This document shows positions 41,759-49,885 of a DNA stretch of 64,000 nucleotides, piece after piece. The first letter of the stretch is position 1. Each line of letters starts with the position of its first letter. The DNA is taken from assembly GCF_019891545.1 (NCBI RefSeq), contig NZ_JAHDIU010000009.1:1-64000 (forward strand), in the 5' to 3' direction. The position numbers and the translations under genes were made by a program. The notes below the pieces were generated by a model. The model was not told the origin of the DNA. It saw nothing but the letters and a program-made list of their open reading frames with translations, and searched no databases. This stretch comes from Flavobacterium coralii. GTDB lineage: Bacteria > Bacteroidota > Bacteroidia > Flavobacteriales > Flavobacteriaceae.

Positions 41759-42293
41759 TGCTGTTCACGTTTTGGTAATAAACATTGTTTACTAATTCCT
41801 TCAGTTTGGTTCGGGAGACGTTTAATTGTGATTTAGATGTTCCCTCACTAATGTTCAGCATGGAGGCTATCTCCTTGTGCGAGTACCCTTCTATAGCATA
41901 CAAATTAAAAATGGTTTTGCAGCCTTCGGGCAGGTAGGTAAGCAGGTGCAGCAGGTCTTCCTCTTCAAGCCCGGCCGAATGGGTTTGCGAAGGTTCGGCT
42001 GCCGCTGCCATGTCTTCAATATAAATATTGAAGTTTACATTCCGCTTCAGGCTCAGCAAGCACTGGTTCACGGCAATTTTGCGTGCCCAGGCTTCAAAAG
42101 CCGCGGTTTCTTTCAGTTGTTCCAGTTTGGTAAAGATGGTATAAAAGGCATCGGCCATTGCCTCTTCTATAAGCTCTTCACTCTTCAGGTACCTTTTGCA
42201 GGTATGGTACAGCTTTGGCGCCATAAGCTCATACACCCGCCGCTGAGCGTCGCGGTGCATTTTTCTGCATGCATCTATGAGTTTTTCGTCCAT
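41742..42293 (-). CDS. ECF RNA polymerase sigma factor
   Basis: A 183-residue sigma-70 family ECF factor; the ATG at 42293 is used rather than the GTG one codon upstream. Region 2 lies at about residues 14-80 (LKSEELIEEAMADAFYTIF, AWARKIAVN) and region 4 near 125-170, with a helix-turn-helix (GYSHKEIASMLNISEGT). It directs transcription of an unknown regulon. The next gene begins inside its last codons, a classic sigma/anti-sigma arrangement, although here the partner is the unusual plug/vWA fusion. It has no anti-sigma gene of ordinary length beside it. Confidence 0.92.
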   Translation of the reverse strand: MDEKLIDACRKMHRDAQRRVYELMAPKLYHTCKRYLKSEELIEEAMADAFYTIFTKLEQLKETAAFEAWARKIAVNQCLLSLKRNVNFNIYIEDMAAAAEPSQTHSAGLEEEDLLHLLTYLPEGCKTIFNLYAIEGYSHKEIASMLNISEGTSKSQLNVSRTKLKELVNNVYYQNVNSNGKSR

Positions 42294-42361
42294 CACAATT
42301 ATGTCTCTTTACCTATATAGAGCACCAAACTGAACAAAAGGTTGGGAAGGGGGTGAAAAAA

Positions 42362-42404
42362 ATTAACCCTCTAACCCCCAAAGGGGGAATATAAGAGGGT
42401 CGGG
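42362..42404 (-). terminator. Terminator of the downstream-reading minus-strand beta-propeller gene
   Basis: ACCCTC...GAGGGT encloses CCCCC...GGGGG in a nested stem; on the minus strand it is followed by a T-rich run. Its inner CCCCCAAAGGGGG motif is common between genes in Bacteroidota, so it may be a dispersed repeat as well. Confidence 0.65.
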
Positions 42405-42411
42405 AAGAGGT

Positions 42412-43248
42412 TTACTTCTCAATTTTAAGCTTATAAATATCAGATGTAGCCTCATCATTATCTTTATCCTCACATAGCAGGAACTCAAGTGTGCTGCCAT
42501 TGTCTTTATAAAGGGTTATACCTTCAAACTTATTTTTTCCTATTACCTGTGTTTTCTTTATTTTCATGGTTTCAAGGTCAAGCGATCCGATAAGTGTACC
42601 GGTAACTTCGCCATCATGATAGGTTGATGAAGATTTTTCTGCGGCAGCAATAAAGTATAAAACGCTGCCTACTTTTACAGCATCGGTAAACCCTGCCTTG
42701 GCACCGCCTATCTCGGGCAGGTCAATTGCATTATAAAGTATCTGGAAGTTAGTATCGGCTATATCACCATCAAGCGTAAAAATACCATTTTGCCCGCTTT
42801 TGCCATTGCCGCGTTGCAGCAGGTACCAAACCGAGCCATCATTTACAGCCGCTTCTATATTAAAATCATCAGGTGCAATTTCGCCAAAGCTTTGCATAAC
42901 CATATACAAATCGGTAGCATCTATATGCGGGTAAACTTCTTTGGTTTTACTGTTAATGTGTCCGATGATGTTACGGTTTTCTGTAGAGCCTGAGCCAAAT
43001 AGGTACAGATGCCCGTCTTTAGCAGCTATAGCTTCATAGTCGGGCTTGTCCGGCTTTGGCACATTTTCCAAAGGGCCTGTGTATTCGGCAGCTACCAGCG
43101 GAATTTTATCCAGCTTTTGTGTATTGATGTCATATAAAAAATGACTGTTATCGGAAATGATAAATAAAGAACTGCCGTTAAAAAATAATCCGGAAGCAGA
43201 ACCAATGCCTATTATCCTGAATAACAGCTCTAATTTAAACTTTTGCAT
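42412..43248 (-). CDS. Conserved hypothetical protein, beta-propeller-like
   Basis: A 278-residue protein without a clear signal peptide. Repeated strand pairs such as LFIISDNSHFLYDI, GHLYLFGSGSTENR, SVWYLLQRGNG and VLYFIAAAEKS suggest a propeller that reads a bound ligand or metal. I cannot assign a family with certainty; it may belong to an uncharacterised DUF6929-type family. It starts 72 bp from the divergent PPK2 gene. Cellular location and role are unknown. Confidence 0.65.
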   Translation of the reverse strand: MQKFKLELLFRIIGIGSASGLFFNGSSLFIISDNSHFLYDINTQKLDKIPLVAAEYTGPLENVPKPDKPDYEAIAAKDGHLYLFGSGSTENRNIIGHINSKTKEVYPHIDATDLYMVMQSFGEIAPDDFNIEAAVNDGSVWYLLQRGNGKSGQNGIFTLDGDIADTNFQILYNAIDLPEIGGAKAGFTDAVKVGSVLYFIAAAEKSSSTYHDGEVTGTLIGSLDLETMKIKKTQVIGKNKFEGITLYKDNGSTLEFLLCEDKDNDEATSDIYKLKIEK

Positions 43249-43320
43249 AATATTAGGTTTTTACCAAAACGCAGCGGCGTATAAATTCTTACATTTATAT
43301 AAAGATAAAGCATTTTAACT

Positions 43321-44205
43321 ATGATAAATGCAGCAGATAACAGTTTTAAAATTGCAGCACCTTTCAGCATAGCAGGGGCTATAACGCATGAGAGCCTGGG
43401 AGCAACTAAAGAGGAAAAGAAACAGGCGCTTAAACAGATAAGCAAGCAACTGGGAAAGCTGCAGGATAAAATGTATGCCAACAACCGCTACAGTGTGCTG
43501 ATATGCCTGCAGGGTATGGACACATCGGGCAAAGACAGCCTTATACGTGAGGTTTTTAAGTATTTTAATGCAAGGGGTGTTAATGTTTATACATTTAAGC
43601 AGCCAACATCGCGCGAACTTAAACATGACTATTTATGGCGGCATTATATAGCCCTGCCCGAAAAAGGAAAGTTTGCTGTTTTTAACCGAAGCCATTATGA
43701 GAATGTATTGGTAACACGGGTACACCCTGAATATTTACTGAACGAAAACCTGCCCGGTATGGATACTGTTAAAGATGTTCCTGCTGATTTATGGCAGCAA
43801 CGGTTTGAGCAGATAAATAACTTTGAAAAACACCTTGCTGAAAATGGCACTATAATACTGAAATTCTTTTTACACATCAGTAAAGAGGAGCAGCGCCAGC
43901 GATTAATGCGAAGGCTTAACAAGAAAAGCCATAATTGGAAATTTTCGCCTGCCGACCTTGATGAGAGGGGATTTTGGGAAGATTACCAAAAGTATTATGA
44001 AGAGGCTTTAAACAGTACCTCTAAACCACACGCACCCTGGTATGCCATACCTGCCGATGATAAAAAGGCTGCACGCTACCTTGTTGCAAAAACAATTTAT
44101 GACGAATTGCTTAAATACGATATCCGTGAGCCTGAGGTTGATGATGAGGTTATGGAGAATATTAACCTTTATAAAAGGAAACTTTCTAACGAAGAACCGG
44201 GCTGA
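43321..44205 (+). CDS. Polyphosphate kinase 2 family protein
   Basis: A 294-residue cytoplasmic enzyme that transfers phosphate between polyphosphate and nucleotides. Walker A is CLQGMDTSGKDS at about 62-73. The lid region with FNRSHYENVLVTRVHPEYLL follows at about 123-142, and the later RRLNKKSHNWKFS segment with DLDERGFW is typical of PPK2. Whether it prefers AMP, ADP or GDP cannot be fixed here. It overlaps the convergent gene by 37 nt at the 3' end. The ATG at 43321 is preferred. Confidence 0.9.
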   Translation: MINAADNSFKIAAPFSIAGAITHESLGATKEEKKQALKQISKQLGKLQDKMYANNRYSVLICLQGMDTSGKDSLIREVFKYFNARGVNVYTFKQPTSRELKHDYLWRHYIALPEKGKFAVFNRSHYENVLVTRVHPEYLLNENLPGMDTVKDVPADLWQQRFEQINNFEKHLAENGTIILKFFLHISKEEQRQRLMRRLNKKSHNWKFSPADLDERGFWEDYQKYYEEALNSTSKPHAPWYAIPADDKKAARYLVAKTIYDELLKYDIREPEVDDEVMENINLYKRKLSNEEPG

Positions 44206-44537
44206 TCTGTATCCAGCAGTTCTTTAAACTCATCCTCACTCAGGCAGATTCCTAAATTTTGCACTTTCTCATTGTCATCCTCATCACCGTTTATAAAATA
44301 GATTGGTATTGCCGCTGTCAGTTTGCGGTTACGTATTTGCTGTGCAGTAATACGCCCGTGGGTGGGTTTTACTGCATAATTTATTATTATAGCATCGGGT
44401 TTGCAAAGCGCAGTGTTTTTATAAGCGGTACCGCCATCAGTTAGCTCTGTACCTATTATTTTGTGGTTAGTGCCTTTACAATATTCTATAAGCGGAGTGG
44501 AGCTGTCTTTGCTCCAGTCAATAATAAATAGTTTCAT
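44169..44537 (-). CDS. Hypothetical receiver-like protein
   Basis: A 122-residue protein of alternating strands and helices: KLFIIDWSKDSS at the start, PDAIIINYAVKPTHG in the middle and IPIYFINGDEDD later, resembling a CheY-like receiver fold. The usual phosphoacceptor aspartate motif is not conserved clearly (NYAVKP in its place), so phosphotransfer is doubtful. Its 3' end is antisense to the last 37 nt of PPK2. It starts at the ATG at 44537. No partner kinase is nearby. Confidence 0.6.
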   Translation of the reverse strand: MKLFIIDWSKDSSTPLIEYCKGTNHKIIGTELTDGGTAYKNTALCKPDAIIINYAVKPTHGRITAQQIRNRKLTAAIPIYFINGDEDDNEKVQNLGICLSEDEFKELLDTDQPGSSLESFLL

Positions 44538-44568
44538 TTTTATTCGGATGTGCGGAGTAACAAAAATA

Positions 44569-44600
44569 AAAAACCTGCACCAAAATGATACAGGTTTTAC
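44569..44600 (-). terminator. Terminator of the barrel protein gene
   Basis: AAACCTG / CAGGTTT stem around a 13-nt loop; T-run follows on the minus strand (A-run before it on the plus strand). Placed 40-70 bp after the stop of the barrel gene. Confidence 0.65.
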
Positions 44601-44639
44601 AAAGTTAGTTTTTGTACTTAGGTGTTAAAGGTGTTATTA

Positions 44640-45188
44640 TTACAGCCTGAAGCCATAAGCAAGCCTCAATGCTATCTGGTCGGCGTTAAAGTCGTTCATG
44701 CCTTCATAACGGACACTAATGTCTATTACGTCATTGGCATAACCCACACCCGGCGACCATAAAAAGGTTGTTTCGTCATAGTCATTGGTTACGGCAAAAC
44801 CGGCACCAACCTCGCCTAAAACGTAAAAGCTGTTTTCCCACACAAAAGCTTTAAAGCCAGCCTTAACAGGTATATAGCCTAAATCATCTATATAGTCTTC
44901 CTCGCCAAAAAGATGTGTATAACCTGTTGTAAGGGTTAAAGAGGTTTTCTGGGTAAGGTCATATTGCAGCCTTACATCCCCGCCAAGGGCAAAATTAAAA
45001 TAATCGCCTGTTGCAGGGCCTGCATTAAGGCCGAATCCAAGCCTGAAGCCTTGTTCATAATTATCAAGGGCAGGTTCGCCTGTTCCGGTAATATCCTGTG
45101 CAAAAGCATTTCCTGCGCCTAAAAAGCATAATGCACCCAGCATCAGGCCTTTTACATTCATCAACTGTTTCATAATCGATTTTCTCAT
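44640..45188 (-). CDS. Outer-membrane beta-barrel protein
   Basis: A 182-residue protein with a signal peptide (to about residue 30, NAFAQ). The ATG at 45188 gives the longest reading, and the ATG at 45173 would remove five residues and is equally acceptable. Alternating strands (FRLGFGLNAGP, LTLTTGYTHLF, VGAGFAV, ISVRYEGM) end with ALRLAYGFRL, a C-terminal aromatic/aliphatic strand of outer-membrane barrels. The size fits an 8-stranded OmpW/OmpX-like barrel. No specific ligand is suggested. Confidence 0.8.
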   Translation of the reverse strand: MRKSIMKQLMNVKGLMLGALCFLGAGNAFAQDITGTGEPALDNYEQGFRLGFGLNAGPATGDYFNFALGGDVRLQYDLTQKTSLTLTTGYTHLFGEEDYIDDLGYIPVKAGFKAFVWENSFYVLGEVGAGFAVTNDYDETTFLWSPGVGYANDVIDISVRYEGMNDFNADQIALRLAYGFRL

Positions 45189-45351
45189 TTGTTACTGATG
45201 TAAAATTAGTATGCCTGCATCGTAAATAATTCCAATGTTTTGTTAATTCTTTGAGAAAGACTTATTAAAATTTTATATATGTAAGATTAAATTGATGATT
45301 GTCAAATTTGTAGCTCTTTTAATTTATCGTTCCTTAACCAAATCTTCTGCT

Positions 45352-45359
45352 TACATTTG
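45352..45359 (+). promoter_or_regulatory. -7 box of the MATE gene
   Basis: TACATTTG matches TAnnTTTG just 8 bp before the first possible start codon, so the transcript would have almost no leader. Confidence 0.5.
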
Positions 45360-45367
45360 CACCCTAA

Positions 45368-46768
45368 TTGCATGAAAAATTGAAATTTTCCGCTTACACT
45401 AAAGAATTCAGGTATAACATCAGCCTTGCCTGGCCCGTAATTTTGGGAATGCTGGGGCATACCATTACCGGTATTGTAGATAATATAATGGTGGGTAAAC
45501 TGGGTACTGCCGAGCTTGCTGCCGCATCATTAGGCAACAGCATGGTTTTTATTGCCATGTCGGCAGGTATAGGTTTTTCTACAGCAATAACACCAATAGT
45601 GGCGCAGTATGATGCCGCGAAAAACACGGCTATGGTGCGCACAGTTTTCCATAACGGGCTTTTGTTGTGTACAATATTGGGTGCATTACTTTTCGGGGTG
45701 GTGTGGTTTGCAAAGCCACTAATGTATTTAATGAACCAGCCTGAAGAAGTGGTAGCGCTTGCAGCACCTTACATAGACTGGGTTGCCTTTTCACTGTTTC
45801 CCATGATTATTTTTCAGGGATACAAGCAGTTTACAGACGGTTTGTCTCTTACTAAATATGCCATGTATGCGGTTATTATAAGCAACATAATCAATATAGT
45901 GGTTAACTACCTGTTCATTTATGGTATATGGTTCTTCCCTGAAATGGGTATAATAGGCGCTGCCATCGGTACTGTGGCTTCGCGTATCTTCATGGTTGTC
46001 TATATGCATTATATACTTGCGCGCAATAATAAGCTCAAGACCTATCTTTCAGGCTTTAGCTTTGGCGAAATACAAAAGTCGGTACTGCGCAGGATAACAG
46101 CTCTCGGGCTGCCATCCAGTATGCAGATGCTTTTTGAGGTAGCTTTGTTTACGGCTGCAGTATGGCTTTCGGGTTCTATAGGGAAATCCAGCCAGGCAGC
46201 CAACCAGATTGCACTGAGCCTTGCCAGCCTTACTTTTATGTTTGCCATGGGGCTTAGTGTAGCAGGCATGATACGCGTAGGCAACCAAAAAGGGCTTAAA
46301 GACTATAAAAAATTGTTGCTTGTGGCGCGTTCAATCTTCCTGCTGGCGGTATTGCTGGAAATTGCTTTTGCTATTTTGTTTGTGGCATTCCATAAAATTT
46401 TACCGCCGTTATTCCTTGATATGAATGATCCTGCACTTATAACCGAAAATCAGGTGGTTATAGGCATCGCAGCACAACTGCTTTTGGTTGCTGCCGTTTT
46501 CCAGATAAGCGATGGCATACAGGTAGTAGTGCTTGGTGCGCTGCGCGGCCTGCAGGATGTAAAAATACCTACTGTTATTACTTTTGTTTCTTACTGGATA
46601 ATCGGTTTCCCCATATCGTATTACTTAGGGCACTACACCAGCCTTGAGGCGGCAGGCATCTGGATAGGGCTGCTGGCGGGCTTAACTGCTGCTGCATTAT
46701 TTTTGTATCTTCGCTTTAATTATTTAACTAAGAAACTGATCAGCCGGCAGCAATTGGCTGAACATTAA
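45368..46768 (+). CDS. MATE-family multidrug/metabolite exporter
   Basis: A 466-residue inner-membrane transporter with about twelve transmembrane segments in two related halves and the MATE opening region WPVILGMLGHTITGIVDN. MATE pumps use Na+ or H+ gradients to export drugs or metabolites. No ATG opens the frame before Met29: the choices are TTG at 45368 or 45380. An ATG at 45372 is out of frame and stops after three codons, one base short of joining the gene, which suggests a small deletion at the start. It is followed by a small acidic-protein gene 21 nt downstream. Confidence 0.88.
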   Translation: MHEKLKFSAYTKEFRYNISLAWPVILGMLGHTITGIVDNIMVGKLGTAELAAASLGNSMVFIAMSAGIGFSTAITPIVAQYDAAKNTAMVRTVFHNGLLLCTILGALLFGVVWFAKPLMYLMNQPEEVVALAAPYIDWVAFSLFPMIIFQGYKQFTDGLSLTKYAMYAVIISNIINIVVNYLFIYGIWFFPEMGIIGAAIGTVASRIFMVVYMHYILARNNKLKTYLSGFSFGEIQKSVLRRITALGLPSSMQMLFEVALFTAAVWLSGSIGKSSQAANQIALSLASLTFMFAMGLSVAGMIRVGNQKGLKDYKKLLLVARSIFLLAVLLEIAFAILFVAFHKILPPLFLDMNDPALITENQVVIGIAAQLLLVAAVFQISDGIQVVVLGALRGLQDVKIPTVITFVSYWIIGFPISYYLGHYTSLEAAGIWIGLLAGLTAAALFLYLRFNYLTKKLISRQQLAEH

Positions 46769-46789
46769 ACTTTAAACAATATACCAGTA

Positions 46790-47020
46790 ATGGAATTACC
46801 AAAATTTGTACTTGCAGATAATACCGATTTCCCGGATGATATTTTTATCATACACCTTGATTACCCGCGTTTTATCATAAACCTTAAAGATGATGAGGTA
46901 GAGTTTTTAGAAGAGCCGGACGACCTTGATGAAAACGAGCTTGAATCTGAAATGGAATCATTGATAGAAGAGGCAAATAAATTCTATGACCGCGAAATGG
47001 AACGGTACGAAGGCGAATAG
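46790..47020 (+). CDS. Small acidic conserved protein
   Basis: A 76-residue protein, strongly acidic in its second half (EFLEEPDDLDENELESEMES), with no signal peptide or membrane segment. The N-terminal half has a beta-strand look (FVLADNTDFPDDIFIIHLDYPRFI). It begins 21 nt after the MATE stop and is probably co-transcribed. No family is recognised with certainty. Its codon usage and position make it a likely real gene. Confidence 0.65.
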   Translation: MELPKFVLADNTDFPDDIFIIHLDYPRFIINLKDDEVEFLEEPDDLDENELESEMESLIEEANKFYDREMERYEGE

Positions 47021-47022
47021 TA

Positions 47023-47140
47023 ATTAGCTTTTTAGCTGAAAGCTCACAGCTTTCAGCGATTAGCTTTTGCTGAATTGTCATTCAGAGCGAAGCGAATCTA
47101 CTCTTTCTTTTTTGCTGAAAGCCAAGGCTAATAGCTTTAG
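47023..47140. repeat. AGCTTT-type repeats with an embedded TTGTCATTC repeat
   Basis: Two copies of the AGCT-rich repeat (47023-47068 and 47113-47140) flank an element at 47075-47103 beginning TTGTCATTCAGAGCGAAGCG, a motif that recurs between genes in many Bacteroidota. They fill the space between two convergent genes, and the second copy reaches the MeaB stop codon. Confidence 0.65.
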
Positions 47141-48225
47141 TTTCCAAAATATTTATCCAGCAATATAGTAGCGGCTGCAAACGGTGAGAGTTCATTGTTT
47201 TGCACCGCTTTTTTATATTGCTCTATAAGCGGAGCTAAGTATTCGTTGTTATAAAAGCCTGCTTTTAACTGCTCGTTTATGGTTTCGGTAAGCCAGTAAC
47301 TGTTTTGCCCTGCACGTTTGCCTTCAAAATAACCGTTAGCCTTTACCATTTCGAAGTAATCGGTTACAATCTGCCACACATCGGCAATGCCATCATGCGT
47401 TATGGCGCTGCAAGTAGTAACCTTTGGCTGCCACCCTGAACTTTTAGCAGGGAACAGGTGCAGCGCACGGTTAAATTCCGTTTTTGCGAGCTTTGCCTTT
47501 TTAATATTATCTCCGTCGGCTTTATTAATAACTATCAGGTCGGCCATTTCCATGATGCCGCGTTTAATGCCCTGTAATTCATCGCCCGCCCCGGCAATTT
47601 TAAGCAACAGAAAAAAATCGACCATGCTGTGGACGGCAGTTTCGCTTTGGCCTACACCAACTGTTTCTATAATTATGGTATCAAAACCACAGGCTTCGCA
47701 AAGTATTATGGCTTCGCGGGTTTTGCGGGCTACACCACCAAGTGTATCTCCCGACGCTGATGGACGTATATAGGCATTCTCGTCTTTAACCAGCTCTTCC
47801 ATGCGGGTTTTATCGCCCAGTATGCTGCCATGTGATAAAGAACTGCTGGGGTCAACCGCCAGTACCGCCACTTTTTTACCGATACCTGTAAGATACTTAC
47901 CAAATGCCTCTATAAAAGTACTTTTACCGACACCCGGCACACCTGTAATACCTATGCGAACTGATTTGTTAGCGTGTGGAAGACATTTGCCTATTACTTC
48001 ACCGGCTTTTTCAAGATGTGCGGGGTTGGTGCTCTCTACAAGGGTAATGGCACGGCTCAGCATGGTTTTATTGCCTGCAAATATGCCGTCAACCATTTCC
48101 TGGGCATCGGGTTGTTTGCGGCGCAGTTTTGTTATCTGCGCTATTGCTGCCGCGCTAATGCTTTCGGGCTGGTTTATACCGTCTTTTTCGTGCAATGCGG
48201 TTTTATGGTTGTGCTGATTTTCCAA
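47137..48225 (-). CDS. meaB: MeaB/ArgK-family GTPase, methylmalonyl-CoA mutase chaperone
   Basis: A 362-residue P-loop GTPase that protects and reloads cobalamin-dependent methylmalonyl-CoA mutase; cytoplasmic. A TTG start at 48225 is inferred: it gives the normal flavobacterial opening MENQHNHKTALHEKDGINQ, whereas the longer GTG reading overlaps the Rrf2 gene. The P-loop GVPGVGKS is at 95-102, DPSSSLSHGSILGDKTRM follows, and NKAD is the G4 motif. The mutase is not in the window, so the partner is encoded elsewhere. The upstream Rrf2 gene in the same direction suggests co-transcription. Confidence 0.93.
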   Translation of the reverse strand: MENQHNHKTALHEKDGINQPESISAAAIAQITKLRRKQPDAQEMVDGIFAGNKTMLSRAITLVESTNPAHLEKAGEVIGKCLPHANKSVRIGITGVPGVGKSTFIEAFGKYLTGIGKKVAVLAVDPSSSLSHGSILGDKTRMEELVKDENAYIRPSASGDTLGGVARKTREAIILCEACGFDTIIIETVGVGQSETAVHSMVDFFLLLKIAGAGDELQGIKRGIMEMADLIVINKADGDNIKKAKLAKTEFNRALHLFPAKSSGWQPKVTTCSAITHDGIADVWQIVTDYFEMVKANGYFEGKRAGQNSYWLTETINEQLKAGFYNNEYLAPLIEQYKKAVQNNELSPFAAATILLDKYFGN

Positions 48226-48287
48226 AAGAGGATTGTTTATACCCGTAAAGTTAAGGGTTTTGGTAAAACCATCTATAAAAGAATATA

Positions 48288-48695
48288 CTAAAACGACTCT
48301 GCAAACTGCAACAGCGTAATGCCACACAGCTTGTTGTTTATATCTCCATTAATGTCATCATAAAGCCTGTCAAGGCTCATGTTGATTTTCTTACCCACCG
48401 GGCAGTTTTGGTTAGGCGCGTTCTTGCAATACCCCAGGTTTACCTGCTCAAAAGTTATCCTGAAAATATCGCCAAGCGATATATCTGTGGCAGGCTTTGC
48501 GAGCCGTGTGCCACCATATTTACCTTCACGGCTTTCTACAAGGCTGTGTTTTTTAAGGTTTGCAATTTCCTTTCTTACCAGCACCGGGTTTATGTTCATG
48601 CTCGAAGCAAGCATCTCTGAAGACAGGTAATCTTCAGGATATTTGGAGAGTACCGAAAGTATGTGCACCGTAATGGCAAATTTACCTGAAATCAT
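48288..48695 (-). CDS. Rrf2-family transcriptional regulator
   Basis: A 135-residue winged-helix regulator. The ATG at 48695 is used: a -7 box lies between it and an upstream ATG at 48749, and the protein then opens MISGKFAITVHIL as in Rrf2 proteins. The helix-turn-helix region (SSEMLASSMNINPVLVRKEI) is near 23-42. Cysteines in the C-terminal half (GYCKNAPNQNCPVG and a later one) could bind a cluster or act as redox sensors, but the usual three-cysteine motif is not exact. It is likely to regulate itself or the divergent AEC transporter gene. Confidence 0.85.
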   Translation of the reverse strand: MISGKFAITVHILSVLSKYPEDYLSSEMLASSMNINPVLVRKEIANLKKHSLVESREGKYGGTRLAKPATDISLGDIFRITFEQVNLGYCKNAPNQNCPVGKKINMSLDRLYDDINGDINNKLCGITLLQFAESF

Positions 48696-48715
48696 TTCTG
48701 TAATAAATTCTGTTA

Positions 48716-48744
48716 CAAATATAGAGTGATTTACCAAACCGCAA
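48716..48744 (-). promoter_or_regulatory. Promoter of the Rrf2 gene
   Basis: On the minus strand TTG (48742-48744), an 18-bp spacer and TATATTTG (48716-48723) form a consensus promoter. It lies about 21 bp before the ATG at 48695, which argues for that start. Confidence 0.65.
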
Positions 48745-48770
48745 AACATCTGCTGTTTTTTATATAAACT

Positions 48771-49721
48771 ATGCCCAATAGCTGTATTTTTGGGAAATAT
48801 AATTTACAGCTTTTGGATAGTATTCTGCTTGTTTTTATTTGTATGCTTGCGGGCGTAGGGCTGCAACGGGTTAAGGCATTTCCTAAGAATGCGTATGTTG
48901 CGTTAAACCAATTTGTTATTTATATATCGTTGCCTGCACTGGCTTTATATTACATACCTAAAATTACGGTCAGCTTTAAGCTGCTGTATCCGCTGGGTGT
49001 GGCGTGGATTGGCTTTTTGCTGGCTTTCCTGTTTTTCTTTACGCTTGGCAAGGCAATAGGCTGGTCTAAAAAGCTTACCGGCTGCCTTATACTTACCGCA
49101 GGGCTTGGCAATACCTCTTTTGTGGGTTTCCCGGTTATAGAGGCGCTATATGGTAAAGAAGGGCTGCAAACAGCGATCATTGTAGATCAGCCCGGTACAT
49201 TTGTGGTAATGGCAACATTCGGCATTATGGTAGCAGCTGCTTACAGCAGGGGTGTGGTAGGCACATCTGCTATAATCAGGAAGATAGTTTTATTTCCGCC
49301 GTTTATAGCTTTTTTTACCGCTATATTTATGAATGTGACAGGTTATGACTTTACAGATAGCCTGCAATCGGTATTTCAGCGGCTGGGCAGTACGGTGACC
49401 CCGGTGGCGCTTGTTGCTGTTGGCATGCAGCTTAAAATTGAACGCAAAAGCAGGCACTGGGGCTTTTTGGGGCTGGGGCTTTTCTTTAAGCTGATAATAA
49501 TGCCTGCTTTCTTTTTCGTCCTGTACAAACTTGCTATCGGTGCCGAAGGGCTGGCTATAGATGTATCTGTAATGGAAGCCGCTATGGCACCCATGATTAC
49601 GGCATCTATACTGGCATCGTCTCATGGGTTAAAGCCTCGCTTATCAGGCATGATGATAGGCGTTGGTATCCCGTTATCCTTTTTAACGCTGGCACTGTGG
49701 TACTGGCTGCTACAGTTTTAG
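48771..49721 (+). CDS. AEC (auxin efflux carrier) family transporter
   Basis: A 316-residue inner-membrane protein with about ten hydrophobic segments and the family pattern LNQFVIYISLPALALYYI in the first third and a matching GLKPRLSGMMIGVGIPLSF near the end. AEC members export malonate, malate or other organic anions in bacteria; the substrate is not shown by the sequence. It is divergent from the Rrf2 gene, 75 bp away from that gene's ATG, so the regulator may control it. Confidence 0.88.
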   Translation: MPNSCIFGKYNLQLLDSILLVFICMLAGVGLQRVKAFPKNAYVALNQFVIYISLPALALYYIPKITVSFKLLYPLGVAWIGFLLAFLFFFTLGKAIGWSKKLTGCLILTAGLGNTSFVGFPVIEALYGKEGLQTAIIVDQPGTFVVMATFGIMVAAAYSRGVVGTSAIIRKIVLFPPFIAFFTAIFMNVTGYDFTDSLQSVFQRLGSTVTPVALVAVGMQLKIERKSRHWGFLGLGLFFKLIIMPAFFFVLYKLAIGAEGLAIDVSVMEAAMAPMITASILASSHGLKPRLSGMMIGVGIPLSFLTLALWYWLLQF

Positions 49722-49885
49722 AAGAGTTAAACGCTTGCTCATAACTGTAAGATTGCAAAAAACAGAGTGAATTATCGGGAATTTAATAATTAGGGCTTAA
49801 TTTACACTATTTTAACGGCAGTTTGTAGCATTTTCCCTATTTTTACGCTGCTAAACCAGAATTATAAATAAAAACAAAGGAAACA

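Noticed and set aside
47137-48327. Longer MeaB reading from a GTG at 48327
   Set aside because: It overlaps the Rrf2 gene and adds a stretch not found in MeaB; the TTG at 48225 gives the usual N-terminus.
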